64,000 nt of DNA from JAAYAO01 sp051133435 (GTDB taxonomy: Bacteria > Actinomycetota > Actinomycetes > Propionibacteriales > Propionibacteriaceae): NCBI RefSeq assembly GCF_051133435.1, contig NZ_JBPGNY010000001.1, positions 682,001 to 746,000 of the forward strand, written 5' to 3'. The notes beneath the pieces are model-generated. The model had not been told where the DNA came from, did not search any database, and was given only the letters and a program-made list of their open reading frames with translations. Position numbers and translations under genes: made by a program. Below, piece by piece: positions 18,118 through 27,292 of the stretch (positions within the stretch are counted from its first letter, which is position 1; each line of letters opens with the position of its first letter).

Positions 18118-19499
18118 CGGTCAACACCTCCCATCACCGGATCGAGGCTGGCACCGGCGACGATCACGTCGGAGAGCATCGAGCCCTCGCTCATCGCCGG
18201 CAGAGCCTGCAGGTTCACAAAACTGGGGTCGCGGAAATGCGCCCGGAACGGACGGGTGCCACCGTCGGAGACCACGTGCGCACCGAGTTCGCCCTTGGGG
18301 CTCTCCACCGGTACGTAGGCCTGGCCCGGGGGTACCCGGAAGCCTTCGGTGACGATCTTGAAGTGGTGGATCAGCGACTCCATCGACTGCCCCATGATGT
18401 GGCGGATGTGCTCATTGGAGTTGCCCTGACCGTCCGAGCCGACCGACAACTGGGCCGGCCAGGCGATCTTCGGGTCGGCCACCATCACCGGCTCGCCCTC
18501 GGAGGCCTCCAGGCGGGCGACGGCCTGCTTGATGATCTTCATCGACTCGTGCAGTTCGGCGATCCGCACCAGGTAGCGGGCGAAGGCGTCGTCCCCCTCG
18601 ACCGCGACCGATTCGAAGTCGTAGGTCTCGTACCCGCAGTACGGCTGGGTCTTGCGGAGGTCCCAGTCGATGCCGGCGGCCTTGAGCGGCGGGCCGGTGA
18701 CCCCCAGCGAGATCGCCAGGGAGGCGTCCATGTGGGCGACGTCGACCAGCCGGGCCCGGAAGGTCGGGTTCGCGGTGCACAGCTTCTCGAGTTCGGGAAT
18801 GTGCTTGTCGAGCCACGTGATCAGTTCGTGCAGTTTGTCGATCGCCCCCTCGGGCAGATCCTGGGCCACCCCACCGGGTCGGAAGTAAGCGTGGTTCATC
18901 CGCAGGCCGGTGATCATCTCCAGCATGTCCAGGATCATTTCGCGTTCCCGGAAGGCCGAGGTCATCACCGTGGTGGCGCCCAGCTCGTTGCCGGCGGTGC
19001 CGATGCAGACCATGTGGCTGGAGACCCGGTTGAGTTCCATCAGCAGCACCCGGATGTCGTTGGCCCGGGTGGGAATCTGGTCCTCGATACCGAGCAGGCG
19101 CTCCACACCGAGCACGTAGGTGGCTTCCTGGAACAGCGGGGTCAGGTAGTCCATCCGGGTGCAGAAGGTGGTGCCCTGGGTCCAGGTGCGGTACTCCATC
19201 GACTTCTCGATGCCGGTGTGCAGGAAGCCGATACCGACGCGCATCGAGGTGACGGTCTCACCGTCCAGTTCGAGCACGAAGCGCATCACGCCGTGGGTGG
19301 ACGGGTGCTGCGGGCCCATGTTCACCACGATCCGCTCGTCGCCGCGTTCGGCCTGGGCGGTCGCGATCTCGTCCCAGTCGGCCCCGATCGCGGTGTAGAC
19401 CGGGCCCTCGGCTTCTTCACCGGGGGCGTAGGGGTCGACGAAGGACGGCTCGGCGGCCTGGGTGTCGTCGAAGGTGTCGTCGTGGAAGGTCGCGCTCAT
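18114..19499 (-). CDS. nuoD: NADH-quinone oxidoreductase subunit D
   Basis: 461 residues, the 49-kDa-type subunit. It has the quinone-site motif GPQHPSTHGVMRF near residue 60 and ends in the family C-terminus DPVMGGVDR. An N-terminal extension of about 50 residues rich in Asp/Glu precedes the core. It forms the quinone pocket with NuoB. It overlaps nuoC by ATGA. Confidence 0.97.
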   Translation of the reverse strand: MSATFHDDTFDDTQAAEPSFVDPYAPGEEAEGPVYTAIGADWDEIATAQAERGDERIVVNMGPQHPSTHGVMRFVLELDGETVTSMRVGIGFLHTGIEKSMEYRTWTQGTTFCTRMDYLTPLFQEATYVLGVERLLGIEDQIPTRANDIRVLLMELNRVSSHMVCIGTAGNELGATTVMTSAFREREMILDMLEMITGLRMNHAYFRPGGVAQDLPEGAIDKLHELITWLDKHIPELEKLCTANPTFRARLVDVAHMDASLAISLGVTGPPLKAAGIDWDLRKTQPYCGYETYDFESVAVEGDDAFARYLVRIAELHESMKIIKQAVARLEASEGEPVMVADPKIAWPAQLSVGSDGQGNSNEHIRHIMGQSMESLIHHFKIVTEGFRVPPGQAYVPVESPKGELGAHVVSDGGTRPFRAHFRDPSFVNLQALPAMSEGSMLSDVIVAGASLDPVMGGVDR

Positions 19500-20203
19500 G
19501 AGTTGTAGTTCCTCCGCTGCTCAACCGGGGCGATGGTCGCGCCCTTGTACTCGACGGGGATACCGCCCAAGGGGTAGTCCTTGCGCTGCGGGTGGCCGGG
19601 CCAGTCGTCCGGCATCAGGATGCGGGTCAGCGCCGGGTGGTCGTCGAAGATCACCCCGAACATGTCCCAGGTTTCGCGCTCGTGCCAATCGGCGGTCGGG
19701 TACACCGACACCACCGACGGGACGTGCGGGTTGGCGTCGGGGGCGGTGGTTTCCAACCGGATGGAGCGGTTGTGGGTCATCGACAGCAGTTGGTAGACCA
19801 CGTGCAACTCGTTGTCGGTGTGGGTCGGGTAGTGCACCCCGGAGATCGAGCGGCACATCTCGAAGCGCAACAGCGGGTCGTCGCGCAGGGTGCGGCAGAC
19901 CTCGACGAGGTGTTCCCGGTTGATGAAGAAGGTGATTTCACCGCGGTGCACCACCACGTGCGAGATCGCCTCGTCAGGTGCCGGCAGCAGTTCGACCAGC
20001 CGGTGGGCGACCTCGTCGAAGTAGCCGCCGTAGGGCTGCTGGCTGGGGGCCGGCATCTCGACGAACCACGTCATCCGGCCGTAACCGGAGGTGTCGGAGG
20101 AGCCGGAGCCGTGGAACATGCCGTGGCGCACGTCCAGGACGGTGCGCTCGGTGGGGGTCGATTCGGTTGCTTCGACCTCGGTGCCCGGTTGCTGTTCGGT
20201 CAT
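19496..20203 (-). CDS. nuoC: NADH-quinone oxidoreductase subunit C
   Basis: 235 residues. The 30-kDa-type domain is recognised by WHERETWDMFGVIFDDHP and the C-terminal RKDYPLGGIPVEYKG. A variable N-terminal stretch of about 60 residues precedes it. A structural subunit of the peripheral arm, not fused to NuoD as it is in some bacteria. Confidence 0.96.
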   Translation of the reverse strand: MTEQQPGTEVEATESTPTERTVLDVRHGMFHGSGSSDTSGYGRMTWFVEMPAPSQQPYGGYFDEVAHRLVELLPAPDEAISHVVVHRGEITFFINREHLVEVCRTLRDDPLLRFEMCRSISGVHYPTHTDNELHVVYQLLSMTHNRSIRLETTAPDANPHVPSVVSVYPTADWHERETWDMFGVIFDDHPALTRILMPDDWPGHPQRKDYPLGGIPVEYKGATIAPVEQRRNYNS

Positions 20204-20754
20204 CGCAGCAGCCCCTTCTGCTCATGGGTGGCCGGGGCGTCCAATTGGAAGGCCTCGGCAGCCTCGATCGCGGCTTCGTTGTTCACACCGATCGGCGCGG
20301 TCAGCACCATCTTCTTCAGCTTGAACATCGCGTCGATCAACATTTCCGGACGCGGCGGGCAGCCGGGCAGGTAGATGTCGACCGGCACGATGTGGTCGAC
20401 GCCCTGCACCAGCGCGTAGTTGTTGAACATGCCGCCGGAGCTGGCGCACACGCCCATCGACAGCACGTACTTCGGGTTCGGCATCTGGTCGTAGACCTGA
20501 CGCACCACCGGGGCGAACTTCTGGCTCACCCGGCCGGCGACGATCATCACGTCGGCCTGCCGCGGCGAGGCCCGGAACACTTCCTGGCCCCATCGTCCGG
20601 CGTCGAAGGGGGTCGCACCGAAGGTCATCATCTCGATCGCACAGCAGGCCAGGCCGAAGGTCACCGGCCAGAAGGATGCCTGCCGCATCCAGCCGAAGAG
20701 CGCCTCCACCGTGGTGAGGGCGATGCCCGACGGGAGTTTCTCCTCGATACCCAT
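20200..20754 (-). CDS. nuoB: NADH-quinone oxidoreductase subunit B (cluster N2)
   Basis: 184 residues. The N2 4Fe-4S ligands are in LACCAIEMM, GVCASSGGMF and PGCPPRPE. This is the last cluster before quinone. Overlap with nuoC is four bases. The start ATG is 46 bp after the nuoA stop. Confidence 0.97.
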   Translation of the reverse strand: MGIEEKLPSGIALTTVEALFGWMRQASFWPVTFGLACCAIEMMTFGATPFDAGRWGQEVFRASPRQADVMIVAGRVSQKFAPVVRQVYDQMPNPKYVLSMGVCASSGGMFNNYALVQGVDHIVPVDIYLPGCPPRPEMLIDAMFKLKKMVLTAPIGVNNEAAIEAAEAFQLDAPATHEQKGLLR

Positions 20755-20800
20755 GTCATATCCTCGCGTTCGTTGGTTGTGCGGTTGGCCGGTTCCCCGA

Positions 20801-21157
20801 TCAGTCCCAGTCCAGACCGCCGCGCCGCCACTCGTAGATGTAGGCGATGAAGATCAGCGCCACGAAGATCACCATGTTCACCAGCGCGAAGGTGCCCAAC
20901 TGATCGAGGTACACCGCCCACGGGAACATGAACACGATCTCCAGGTCGAAGATGATGAACATCATCGCGGTGATGTAGTACTTGACCGGAAAGCGACCGC
21001 CGCCGGCCGGCTGCGGAGTGGGCTGGATGCCGCACTCGTAGGAGTCGTACTTGGTGCGGTTGTACCGCGCCGGACCGACGTGCTTGCTCAACAGTGCTAC
21101 GCCGGCGAAAACCGCGGCCAGCACCATCATCGCCACGAGTGGTACGTAGACGTTCAC
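20801..21157 (-). CDS. nuoA: NADH-quinone oxidoreductase subunit A
   Basis: 118 residues, three membrane helices, with the family loop YDSYECGIQP and the FDLEIVFMFPWA helix. It helps anchor the peripheral arm near the quinone cavity. First nuo gene, 25 bp downstream of the flavoprotein gene, so it is probably co-transcribed with it. Confidence 0.97.
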   Translation of the reverse strand: MNVYVPLVAMMVLAAVFAGVALLSKHVGPARYNRTKYDSYECGIQPTPQPAGGGRFPVKYYITAMMFIIFDLEIVFMFPWAVYLDQLGTFALVNMVIFVALIFIAYIYEWRRGGLDWD

Positions 21158-21182
21158 CCGTTCCTCCTCTTATCCGTTGCGG

Positions 21183-22514
21183 TCATGCCGACGGGGCCAT
21201 TCGCGACAGCGCGTTGATGATGCGATCCATGGCGTCGCCTTCATGGGCGTCTGTCAGGTTAGCGAGCAGCTTCATCACGAACTTCATCAGGGTCGTGCGC
21301 GGCAGCCCGTACTTGGTGCAGATCTTCATGATCGTGGGATTACCGATCAGCTTCACGAAGATGTGGCCCAGCCGCTGGTAGCCACCGAAGGCGGCGCGCA
21401 GTTCGGCCGGGTAGGCCTGCAGGGCCAGTTCGGCCTGCTTGGTGCCGACCCCACGGTTGTGCGCGTCGGCCATCGCGGCGGCGGCGTATTCGCCGGCCTC
21501 GATCGCGTAGGCGATGCCTTCGCCGTTGAACGGGCTGACCATGCCGCCGGAGTCACCGACCAGCAGCAGGCCGCGGTGGTAGTGCGGCTTGCGGTTGAAG
21601 CCCATCGGCAGCGCGGCGCCGCGGATCGGGCCGGTCATGTTCTCTTCGCGGAAGCCCCATTCCTCGGGGGTGTTCGCCAGCCAGGAGCGCATCATCTGGC
21701 GGTAGTCGGACTTGCCGAAGGCCTTCGAGGTATTCAGCACACCGAGGCCGACGTTGGCGGTGCCGTCGCCCATCGGGAACATCCAGCCATAGCCCGGCAG
21801 CAGGTTCGACTCCCCCGGCTTGCCGTCCCACAGTTCCAGGAAGGATTCGAGGTAGTCCTCATCGGTGCGCGGCGAGGTGAAGTAGGTGCGCACTGCCACA
21901 CCCATCGGACGCTTCTCGTCCTTGTTCAGGCCCATCGCGATCGCCAGCCGCGAGGAGTTGCCGTCGGCGGCCACCACCATCGGGGCGCGGAACTCGCGTC
22001 CGTCCTTGCTCCGCACTCCGACGATGCGGTCGGTGCGTTCGTCGATGATCGGCGCGGTGACGTTGGTCTGCTGGAACAGCCGGGCGCCGTGCTTGACCGC
22101 GTGCTGGGCGAGCATGTCGTCGAAGTCGGCGCGGGCGCGCACCAGGCCGTAGTCGGGGAAGTCGCGCAGTTCGGGCCAGGGCAGTTCGAAGGGGCGCTGG
22201 TTGTAGCCGTAAACCCGCAGGCCGGTGATGTGCTTCCAGCCGTTGGCCTGGGAGGTGTCGATGCCCAGTCGCACCAGTTGCCGGGTGGCACGGGGGGTCA
22301 GGCCGTCGCCGCAGACCTTCTCGCGGGGAAACTGGGTCTTCTCCAGCAGTGCCACGCTCAGTCCGTGTCGGGCCAGGTGTGCCGCGGTGGCCGAGCCGCC
22401 GGGTCCGGCGCCGACAACGACAACATCGGCTTCGACGGTGCCATCGGTCGAAGAATCGGCCAGTGCCGCCTCGGGTTCCGCCTGCGAGGCTTCACCGCGC
22501 GGGGCGTGCGACAT
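21183..22514 (-). CDS. Geranylgeranyl-reductase-family flavoprotein, probable menaquinone side-chain reductase
   Basis: 443 residues. The FAD-binding loop VVVGAGPGGSATAAHLA is at about 30-46, the family motif VCGDGLTPRAT follows, and a second FAD contact GDSGGMVSPFNGEGIAYAIE lies in the middle. These enzymes reduce isoprenoid double bonds. In actinobacteria such genes next to nuo and men genes are known to saturate menaquinone side chains (MenJ type). That role is inferred from context, not proved by sequence. It heads the operon containing nuoA-N; the ATG has AGGAG upstream. Confidence 0.88.
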   Translation of the reverse strand: MSHAPRGEASQAEPEAALADSSTDGTVEADVVVVGAGPGGSATAAHLARHGLSVALLEKTQFPREKVCGDGLTPRATRQLVRLGIDTSQANGWKHITGLRVYGYNQRPFELPWPELRDFPDYGLVRARADFDDMLAQHAVKHGARLFQQTNVTAPIIDERTDRIVGVRSKDGREFRAPMVVAADGNSSRLAIAMGLNKDEKRPMGVAVRTYFTSPRTDEDYLESFLELWDGKPGESNLLPGYGWMFPMGDGTANVGLGVLNTSKAFGKSDYRQMMRSWLANTPEEWGFREENMTGPIRGAALPMGFNRKPHYHRGLLLVGDSGGMVSPFNGEGIAYAIEAGEYAAAAMADAHNRGVGTKQAELALQAYPAELRAAFGGYQRLGHIFVKLIGNPTIMKICTKYGLPRTTLMKFVMKLLANLTDAHEGDAMDRIINALSRMAPSA

Positions 22515-22568
22515 GAATACTCCTGAATCAACTCGGAAGCGCGTCCAACCATGGGACAGACATCGGTC

Positions 22569-22597
22569 AGTCTAAGCCCAAAGACCCGGGTGGTCAC
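22569..22597 (-). promoter_or_regulatory. Candidate promoter of the flavoprotein-nuo operon
   Basis: Reading the minus strand, GTGACC (22597-22592) and TAGACT (22574-22569) are separated by 17 bp. Each matches 4 of 6 bases of the sigma-70 consensus. The start codon of the first gene is at 22514, leaving a leader of roughly 45 nt. This would drive the whole run down to the polyprenyl synthase. Confidence 0.35.
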
Positions 22598-22723
22598 ATT
22601 CGACCAAATCAGCGTTTCCAGTAGTCAGGCTTGGTTTGTTTTGAGCAATAACGATAGCTGGCCGTTGCGTTATTCAACCGTGATACCAACGCGGGCAATG
22701 CGGGGGTAATGGGCAACCCTCGC

Positions 22724-22735
22724 TAGGCTCACCCG
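22724..22735 (+). promoter_or_regulatory. Leaderless-type -10 of menF
   Basis: TAGGCT at 22724-22729 is followed by 6 bases and then the GTG start codon. With the usual 6-7 nt between -10 and +1, transcription would begin at the start codon itself. The same layout recurs at other genes in the window. Confidence 0.55.
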
Positions 22736-23980
22736 GTGACCTTGTTTGCCCGCACCGTCGAGATCGCCGACCCCGGTGAACTGTTGCAGTACCTCCCCGC
22801 CCCCGATTCCGGCAGCCCCGCGCAGAGTTGGATTCGGCGTGGCGACGGGCTGGTGGCGATCGGCGAGGTCGCTCGCTGGGAGGTCTCGGCGATCGGCGAG
22901 GCCGACGAGCACTGGCGTGAGTTCCTCTCCGGGCTGAGCCACACCGATGAGCTGACCGACAACGGGGCGGTCTTCGGCAGTGGCCCGGTGGCCTTCGGTT
23001 CCTTCGCCTTCGACCCGGCCAATACCGCCCGGAAGTCGGTGTTGATCGTCCCCGCGCTGGTGATCGGCCGGATGCACGGCCGCAGTTGGCTGACCTTGAT
23101 CGGTGACGAGGCGGCGATCGCCGACCCGCGCCTGCCCGCACCCGGTGGGGAGCCGCAGTTCGCCGGCGAAGTGAGCTGGTCGGACGGGGAGCTGTCCGGC
23201 CCGCAGTGGGAGGGCGTGGTCTCCCGGGTGATCCAGCGGTTGCGCACCAGCGATATCGACAAGGTGGTGCTCGCCCGTGAGTTGATCGCCAGTGCTCCGG
23301 GCCCGATCGACCCGCGGTGGCTGTTGCGTTCGCTGGTGCAGACCTACTCGTCCACCTGGGCCTTTCAGGTCGACGACATGATCGGTGCCAGCCCCGAGAT
23401 GTTGGTGCGCCGCGAAGGTGGGCTGGCCACCTCACGGGTGCTGGCCGGCACGATCTGGCGTTCCGACGGTCAGGACGGTGAGGCCATCGCGGCCGCATTG
23501 GCCGACTCCAGCAAGGACCTGATCGAACACGAGTACGCGGTCGCCTCGGTGGCCCAGGCCCTGGCACCGCATTGTTCGGGCATGAACGTGCCGGATTCGC
23601 CGTATGTACTCGAGTTGCCGAATGTCTCGCACCTGGCCACCGACGTCACCGCCGTGGCCAAACCCGGGTCGACCTCACTGGCGCTGGCCGAAGCCCTGCA
23701 CCCCTCCGCCGCGGTCTGCGGCACCCCCACCGATCGGGCCCGGGCCGTGATCGCCGAGGTGGAGCAACTCGATCGTGGCCGTTACGCCGGCCCGGTCGGC
23801 TGGCTGGACAGCCGCGGCGACGGTGAGTGGGCGATCGCGCTGCGCTGCGGTCGGCTCAGCCCCGACCGACACGAGCTGTGGGCCTACGCCGGCTGCGGCA
23901 TCGTCGCCGACTCCGACCCCGCCAAAGAACTCGCCGAAACCCAGGCCAAACTCGTCCCGATTCGCGACGCGCTCGCCTGA
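22736..23980 (+). CDS. menF: Isochorismate synthase
   Basis: 414 residues. The chorismate-binding domain fills the C-terminal 260 residues. Marks are DKVVLARE, the IGASPEMLVRR segment, LAGTIWRS, and LPNVSHLATDVTA with the late stretch GPVGWLDSRGDGEWAIALR. It converts chorismate to isochorismate, the first step of menaquinone synthesis. A siderophore-type isochorismate synthase is formally possible, but menD, C, E, A and G nearby favour the menaquinone role. The GTG start is preceded by a leaderless-type promoter. Confidence 0.92.
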   Translation: MTLFARTVEIADPGELLQYLPAPDSGSPAQSWIRRGDGLVAIGEVARWEVSAIGEADEHWREFLSGLSHTDELTDNGAVFGSGPVAFGSFAFDPANTARKSVLIVPALVIGRMHGRSWLTLIGDEAAIADPRLPAPGGEPQFAGEVSWSDGELSGPQWEGVVSRVIQRLRTSDIDKVVLARELIASAPGPIDPRWLLRSLVQTYSSTWAFQVDDMIGASPEMLVRREGGLATSRVLAGTIWRSDGQDGEAIAAALADSSKDLIEHEYAVASVAQALAPHCSGMNVPDSPYVLELPNVSHLATDVTAVAKPGSTSLALAEALHPSAAVCGTPTDRARAVIAEVEQLDRGRYAGPVGWLDSRGDGEWAIALRCGRLSPDRHELWAYAGCGIVADSDPAKELAETQAKLVPIRDALA

Positions 23981-23982
23981 GT

Positions 23983-25782
23983 TCAGCGGCGCTGTTTCTT
24001 GCGGCGTTGCGGGTTCGCTCCGGCGGCGGGCTTCGGGGCGGAACCACCGGAACGGGACTGCGCTTTGGCCTGCTTGGCGAGCTCGGCCTGCTGGGCCTGC
24101 TTCTTCTGCAGCTTCTCGACGTCGAAGTAGCCGAGCATCGCGATGTAAACAACCAGCGCGATCACGAACGACACCAGTGGCGGTAGGCCGAACACCATCG
24201 GGGCGGTGATCAGCACGACCATGTCGATACCGCGGACGACATAGGTCAACATGCCGGACGGCAGCGCACCCGAGGCGGTGGCCACCATCGGGGCGTTCCA
24301 GTTGATCGGCTTGGCGACCACCCAGCGCACCGCGCCGAGCAGGCCGGCTGCGGCGGTCAGCACCGCGACCTGTACCGCTTCGAACCAGTCGTGACCGCGG
24401 GCGACCCCACCCCAGTCGGCGAAGGCCGGCACGGTAAGCACCGCCCAGATCAGCGCCAGCACCGCCGGCACGATCATCAACGCCATCCGTTGCTGAGCGG
24501 TGGTCAGCGGCAGGGTGCGGGCCAGACCGCTGGTGCGGGTCAGCACCCGCAACTCCCCCAGCGTCGGTACCAGCGCCACGAACAGCGCCAGGGCGCCGAC
24601 CACCGGCGCCAGCACCGGTAATCCCAGAGCACTGATCGCATGCGGCACCACCACGCTGACCGCCACCCCGATCAGGCGTTGCGGATGGCGGGCGAGTTGT
24701 TTGCGCGAACGATCGGTGAGCACTTGGCGTCCGGTTGGGCCGCCACGCACCGAGCGGACGTGGCCACGTTCGATCGCGGCCCGCTCGATCAGGATGTCGC
24801 GGGCCAACCCCAGGTCGAGGGCCGACATCGCACCCGACAACCCGGCCACCAGGGCACCGCCGCTGGTGAGCCGCACCCGGCGGATCCGGTTCAACCGGCG
24901 CCAGGCCACCACCACGCCGAGCACCAACGCGACGGCTGCCGCCGCCGTCACCCCGAAGCCGATCAGGTGAGTCAGTTCGGGGGTCAGACCCAAGTGCAGC
25001 CAGCCGACCGACTGGGCGACCAGCACGAGCAGTACCGCGACGGTGGCGGCACCGAAGATCGAGACAGCCACCCGGGTCGGGGTGCGTCGGTCCAGGCCTT
25101 GTTCGGCCGCGGCGATCGCGACCATCGCGGTGGCACCCAATCCGGTGCCCAGGGCCCACAAGCCCACCGACCACCAGTCCGACCCGCTGGCCAGGGCCAA
25201 CAGGCCCGACAGCACACCGGCACCGAAGAAGGTCGCCACCAGCACGGTCAGCAACCGCCCACCCAGTAGCTTGCCTCGTCTGATCGGCGCCGACATCAAC
25301 CAGAAACCCTCGGCCGCCGAGGCCACCACCGGCCCGAACAACCTGGACACCGCGAGCGCCAGGGCGAGCGCAGCGAGCAGGGTGGCGATCGGCACCAGTG
25401 CACGGGCCGACAGGCATTGTCCGGTTTCGCAGGCCGAAACGATGCGCTGGGCACTGATCACCGCGTTGACCAGCATCGCCCCGACCACCAGCAGCGAGAA
25501 CACCGCGACATAGCCGTCCGACAGAGCCTCCGACAGCCGACGGGTGGCTCGACCGTGCCGCCAGCTCTTCATCATGTCGATCAGTTCGGGCTCGTACGGC
25601 TCCTCGACATCGTCCTCGTCATCCCCGACGAATCCGGCGGGGTCGGGCAACGCATCCAACTCCCGGGCCTGTTTGCGGGCCCGGGAACGCAAGATCTCCA
25701 GCGGGTCGTCAACCGGCCCGGCCTGCTGGGTGGCTTGGGGCTGGGGTTTCGGTTTCGACCGGCGGACGCGACGCTTCGACAT
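23983..25782 (-). CDS. Multi-spanning ABC-transporter membrane protein (DUF6297-like)
   Basis: 599 residues. The N-terminal 100 residues are hydrophilic (basic MSKRRVRRSKPK, then acidic). About 12 hydrophobic segments follow, and the C-terminus is a Gln/Lys-rich helical tail. No ATPase motif is present. It is translationally coupled to the ABC ATPase just upstream (TGATG). The ATG at 25782 is preferred over GTG at 25785 because the GAGG ribosome site is better spaced. The pair looks like an exporter of unknown substrate. Its partner is divergent from the type VII-like cassette starting at 26523. The DUF name is a recollection and not verified. Confidence 0.75.
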   Translation of the reverse strand: MSKRRVRRSKPKPQPQATQQAGPVDDPLEILRSRARKQARELDALPDPAGFVGDDEDDVEEPYEPELIDMMKSWRHGRATRRLSEALSDGYVAVFSLLVVGAMLVNAVISAQRIVSACETGQCLSARALVPIATLLAALALALAVSRLFGPVVASAAEGFWLMSAPIRRGKLLGGRLLTVLVATFFGAGVLSGLLALASGSDWWSVGLWALGTGLGATAMVAIAAAEQGLDRRTPTRVAVSIFGAATVAVLLVLVAQSVGWLHLGLTPELTHLIGFGVTAAAAVALVLGVVVAWRRLNRIRRVRLTSGGALVAGLSGAMSALDLGLARDILIERAAIERGHVRSVRGGPTGRQVLTDRSRKQLARHPQRLIGVAVSVVVPHAISALGLPVLAPVVGALALFVALVPTLGELRVLTRTSGLARTLPLTTAQQRMALMIVPAVLALIWAVLTVPAFADWGGVARGHDWFEAVQVAVLTAAAGLLGAVRWVVAKPINWNAPMVATASGALPSGMLTYVVRGIDMVVLITAPMVFGLPPLVSFVIALVVYIAMLGYFDVEKLQKKQAQQAELAKQAKAQSRSGGSAPKPAAGANPQRRKKQRR

Positions 25783-26459
25783 CACTGGTCCTCGACGTGC
25801 AGTTCGCCCGACGGCAGGTCCGAAGGCTCCCCCATCTCCACGACGCGGGTGGCGACCGTTTCGACCAGTACCGGCTCATGGCTGGCGAACACGATGGCCA
25901 GCCCGGCCTCACGTTCGGCCTTCAACCGACGCGCGAGCCAGGCCACACCCTCGACATCCAGGCGCTGCTCGGGCTCGTCCAGCACCAGCAGTTTGCGCGG
26001 CCGGACGAAGGCCGAGGCCAGGGCCAACCGTCGCTTCTGACCCGAGGACAGGGTGCCGGGCAACTGGCCCGATTGCGGAATCAACTGCAACTGGTCGAGC
26101 ACCTCGTCGACCATCTCGTCGGGGTCGGGTACGCCGTGGGCGCGGGCGAAAAGGTCGAGGTGTTCGACCACCGACAGGTCGGGGAAGAAGTCGAGGTCGT
26201 CGATCACCGTGGCCAGGTCGCGGCGCTGCTCGACATCGTCCTCGTCCAACGGGCGACCGCAGATGTCGATCTCGCCCTGATCGGGGGTGTCGGCACCGAC
26301 CAGGCACCGCAACACCGTCGATTTGCCCGACCCGTTGCGTCCGGTGAGCGCTACTGCTTCACCGGCTCGCACCGTCAGGTCGAACCCCGACACGATCACC
26401 GCCGGGCCGTAATTGCGACCCAACCCCTTCACCGACAGGACGACATCTCGCTTGGACAC
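25782..26459 (-). CDS. ABC transporter ATP-binding protein
   Basis: 225 residues, a single nucleotide-binding domain. Walker A is GRNGSGKST, the signature reads LSSGQKRRLALA, and Walker B with its Glu is LLVLDEPEQRLD. A switch His follows in FASHEP. It powers the membrane protein encoded immediately downstream. The start is GTG at 26459; CACACT 7 nt upstream may be a leaderless -10. It is divergent from the YbaB-like gene with 63 bp between. Confidence 0.93.
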   Translation of the reverse strand: MSKRDVVLSVKGLGRNYGPAVIVSGFDLTVRAGEAVALTGRNGSGKSTVLRCLVGADTPDQGEIDICGRPLDEDDVEQRRDLATVIDDLDFFPDLSVVEHLDLFARAHGVPDPDEMVDEVLDQLQLIPQSGQLPGTLSSGQKRRLALASAFVRPRKLLVLDEPEQRLDVEGVAWLARRLKAEREAGLAIVFASHEPVLVETVATRVVEMGEPSDLPSGELHVEDQ

Positions 26460-26508
26460 GCCCTCAAGTGTGCCCCGTCACGAACCGAACCGTGACACCG
26501 GCGGCATT

Positions 26509-26522
26509 TAGGCTGACTGGCC
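26509..26522 (+). promoter_or_regulatory. Candidate -10 of the type VII-like cassette
   Basis: TAGGCT at 26509-26514, 8 bases before the ATG at 26523. It fits the leaderless pattern seen elsewhere in the window with slightly wider spacing. It would drive the five tightly packed genes to 29039. Confidence 0.45.
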
Positions 26523-26858
26523 ATGGAGCCTGCCAATCCACTCGATCTGATCAACCAGTTGCAAGCTGCCCGCAACAAGCTGGAGGCACAACTGGCCGAG
26601 GTAACCGCCCTACAGGGTTCACTGGTGCGCACCGGACGGTATGTCGAGGTGGAGCGCGGCGCCGACGGGGAACTGGCCCGGATCACCGTGCTGGCCGCGG
26701 CTTCCGGGAGCGCGATCAGCAATGAGGTGCGCGAGCTGTGGTTGGAACTATCGGCCGATGCGGCCGAGCGGGCCCAGCAGGGTTTGGCCGCCGTGGGCAT
26801 CACCCAACCGCTGAACCTGCCCGGTGATGTCCGCGCGATCCTGGAGGAGCGCCGATGA
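26523..26858 (+). CDS. YbaB/EbfC-like protein, first gene of a type VII secretion-like cassette
   Basis: 111 residues. An N-terminal coiled helix (LINQLQAARNKLEAQLAEVTAL) is followed by short strands (RYVEVERGADGELARITV) and a C-terminal helix. This is the layout of YbaB/EbfC nucleoid-associated proteins; EspL of ESX-1 loci is a known YbaB-type member. No enzyme motif is present. The stop overlaps the next start by ATGA. DNA binding or a chaperone-like role for the downstream substrates are both possible; the family call is moderate. Confidence 0.65.
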   Translation: MEPANPLDLINQLQAARNKLEAQLAEVTALQGSLVRTGRYVEVERGADGELARITVLAAASGSAISNEVRELWLELSADAAERAQQGLAAVGITQPLNLPGDVRAILEERR

Positions 26859-27292
26859 ACACGAACTTCGACCCCGATGCGATGGCTGCCGAGTTGGGGC
26901 TTACGCCCGGCGAGATCGATGCCTTCTCGATCCACGAGTTCGTCGCAGAGCTGAAGGCCGAGATGGCCGCTCAAGAACTCTCGGACGATCCGCACCAGTG
27001 GCAGCAGGACTTGACCAACGAGATCGCCGCTTTGGCAGTCGAGCCCGACGAGTTGCGCGATGCATTCGACCAGATCACCGGAATCGGCACCAAGGAACCG
27101 GTGACCATCGAGGTTGATGCCGTCGGTGGCTTCGTCGGATTGCGATTTCACGGCACGAATCCGGCCGGTGACTTGGAGAAACTGAACGCTGCCATTGCCG
27201 AGGCGGTGGCCGCAGCCCGTTTTGATGCGCGCGAGCAGCGGAACGCCGTTTTGCAGTCGCAGAACCTGCACAGAGGAGGTCTCAATGGGTAA
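26855..27292 (+). CDS. Hypothetical protein, possibly a divergent YbaB-fold protein
   Basis: 145 residues, acidic. The N-terminal half is helical (LGLTPGEIDAFSIHEFVAEL). The C-terminal part (GGFVGLRFHG, then a helix AIAEAVAAARFDAREQRNAV) resembles the strand-helix end of YbaB-like proteins. It follows the YbaB-like gene with an ATGA overlap, and its last 8 bases overlap the next gene. No catalytic or secretion motif is seen. The function is unknown. Confidence 0.6.
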   Translation: MNTNFDPDAMAAELGLTPGEIDAFSIHEFVAELKAEMAAQELSDDPHQWQQDLTNEIAALAVEPDELRDAFDQITGIGTKEPVTIEVDAVGGFVGLRFHGTNPAGDLEKLNAAIAEAVAAARFDAREQRNAVLQSQNLHRGGLNG

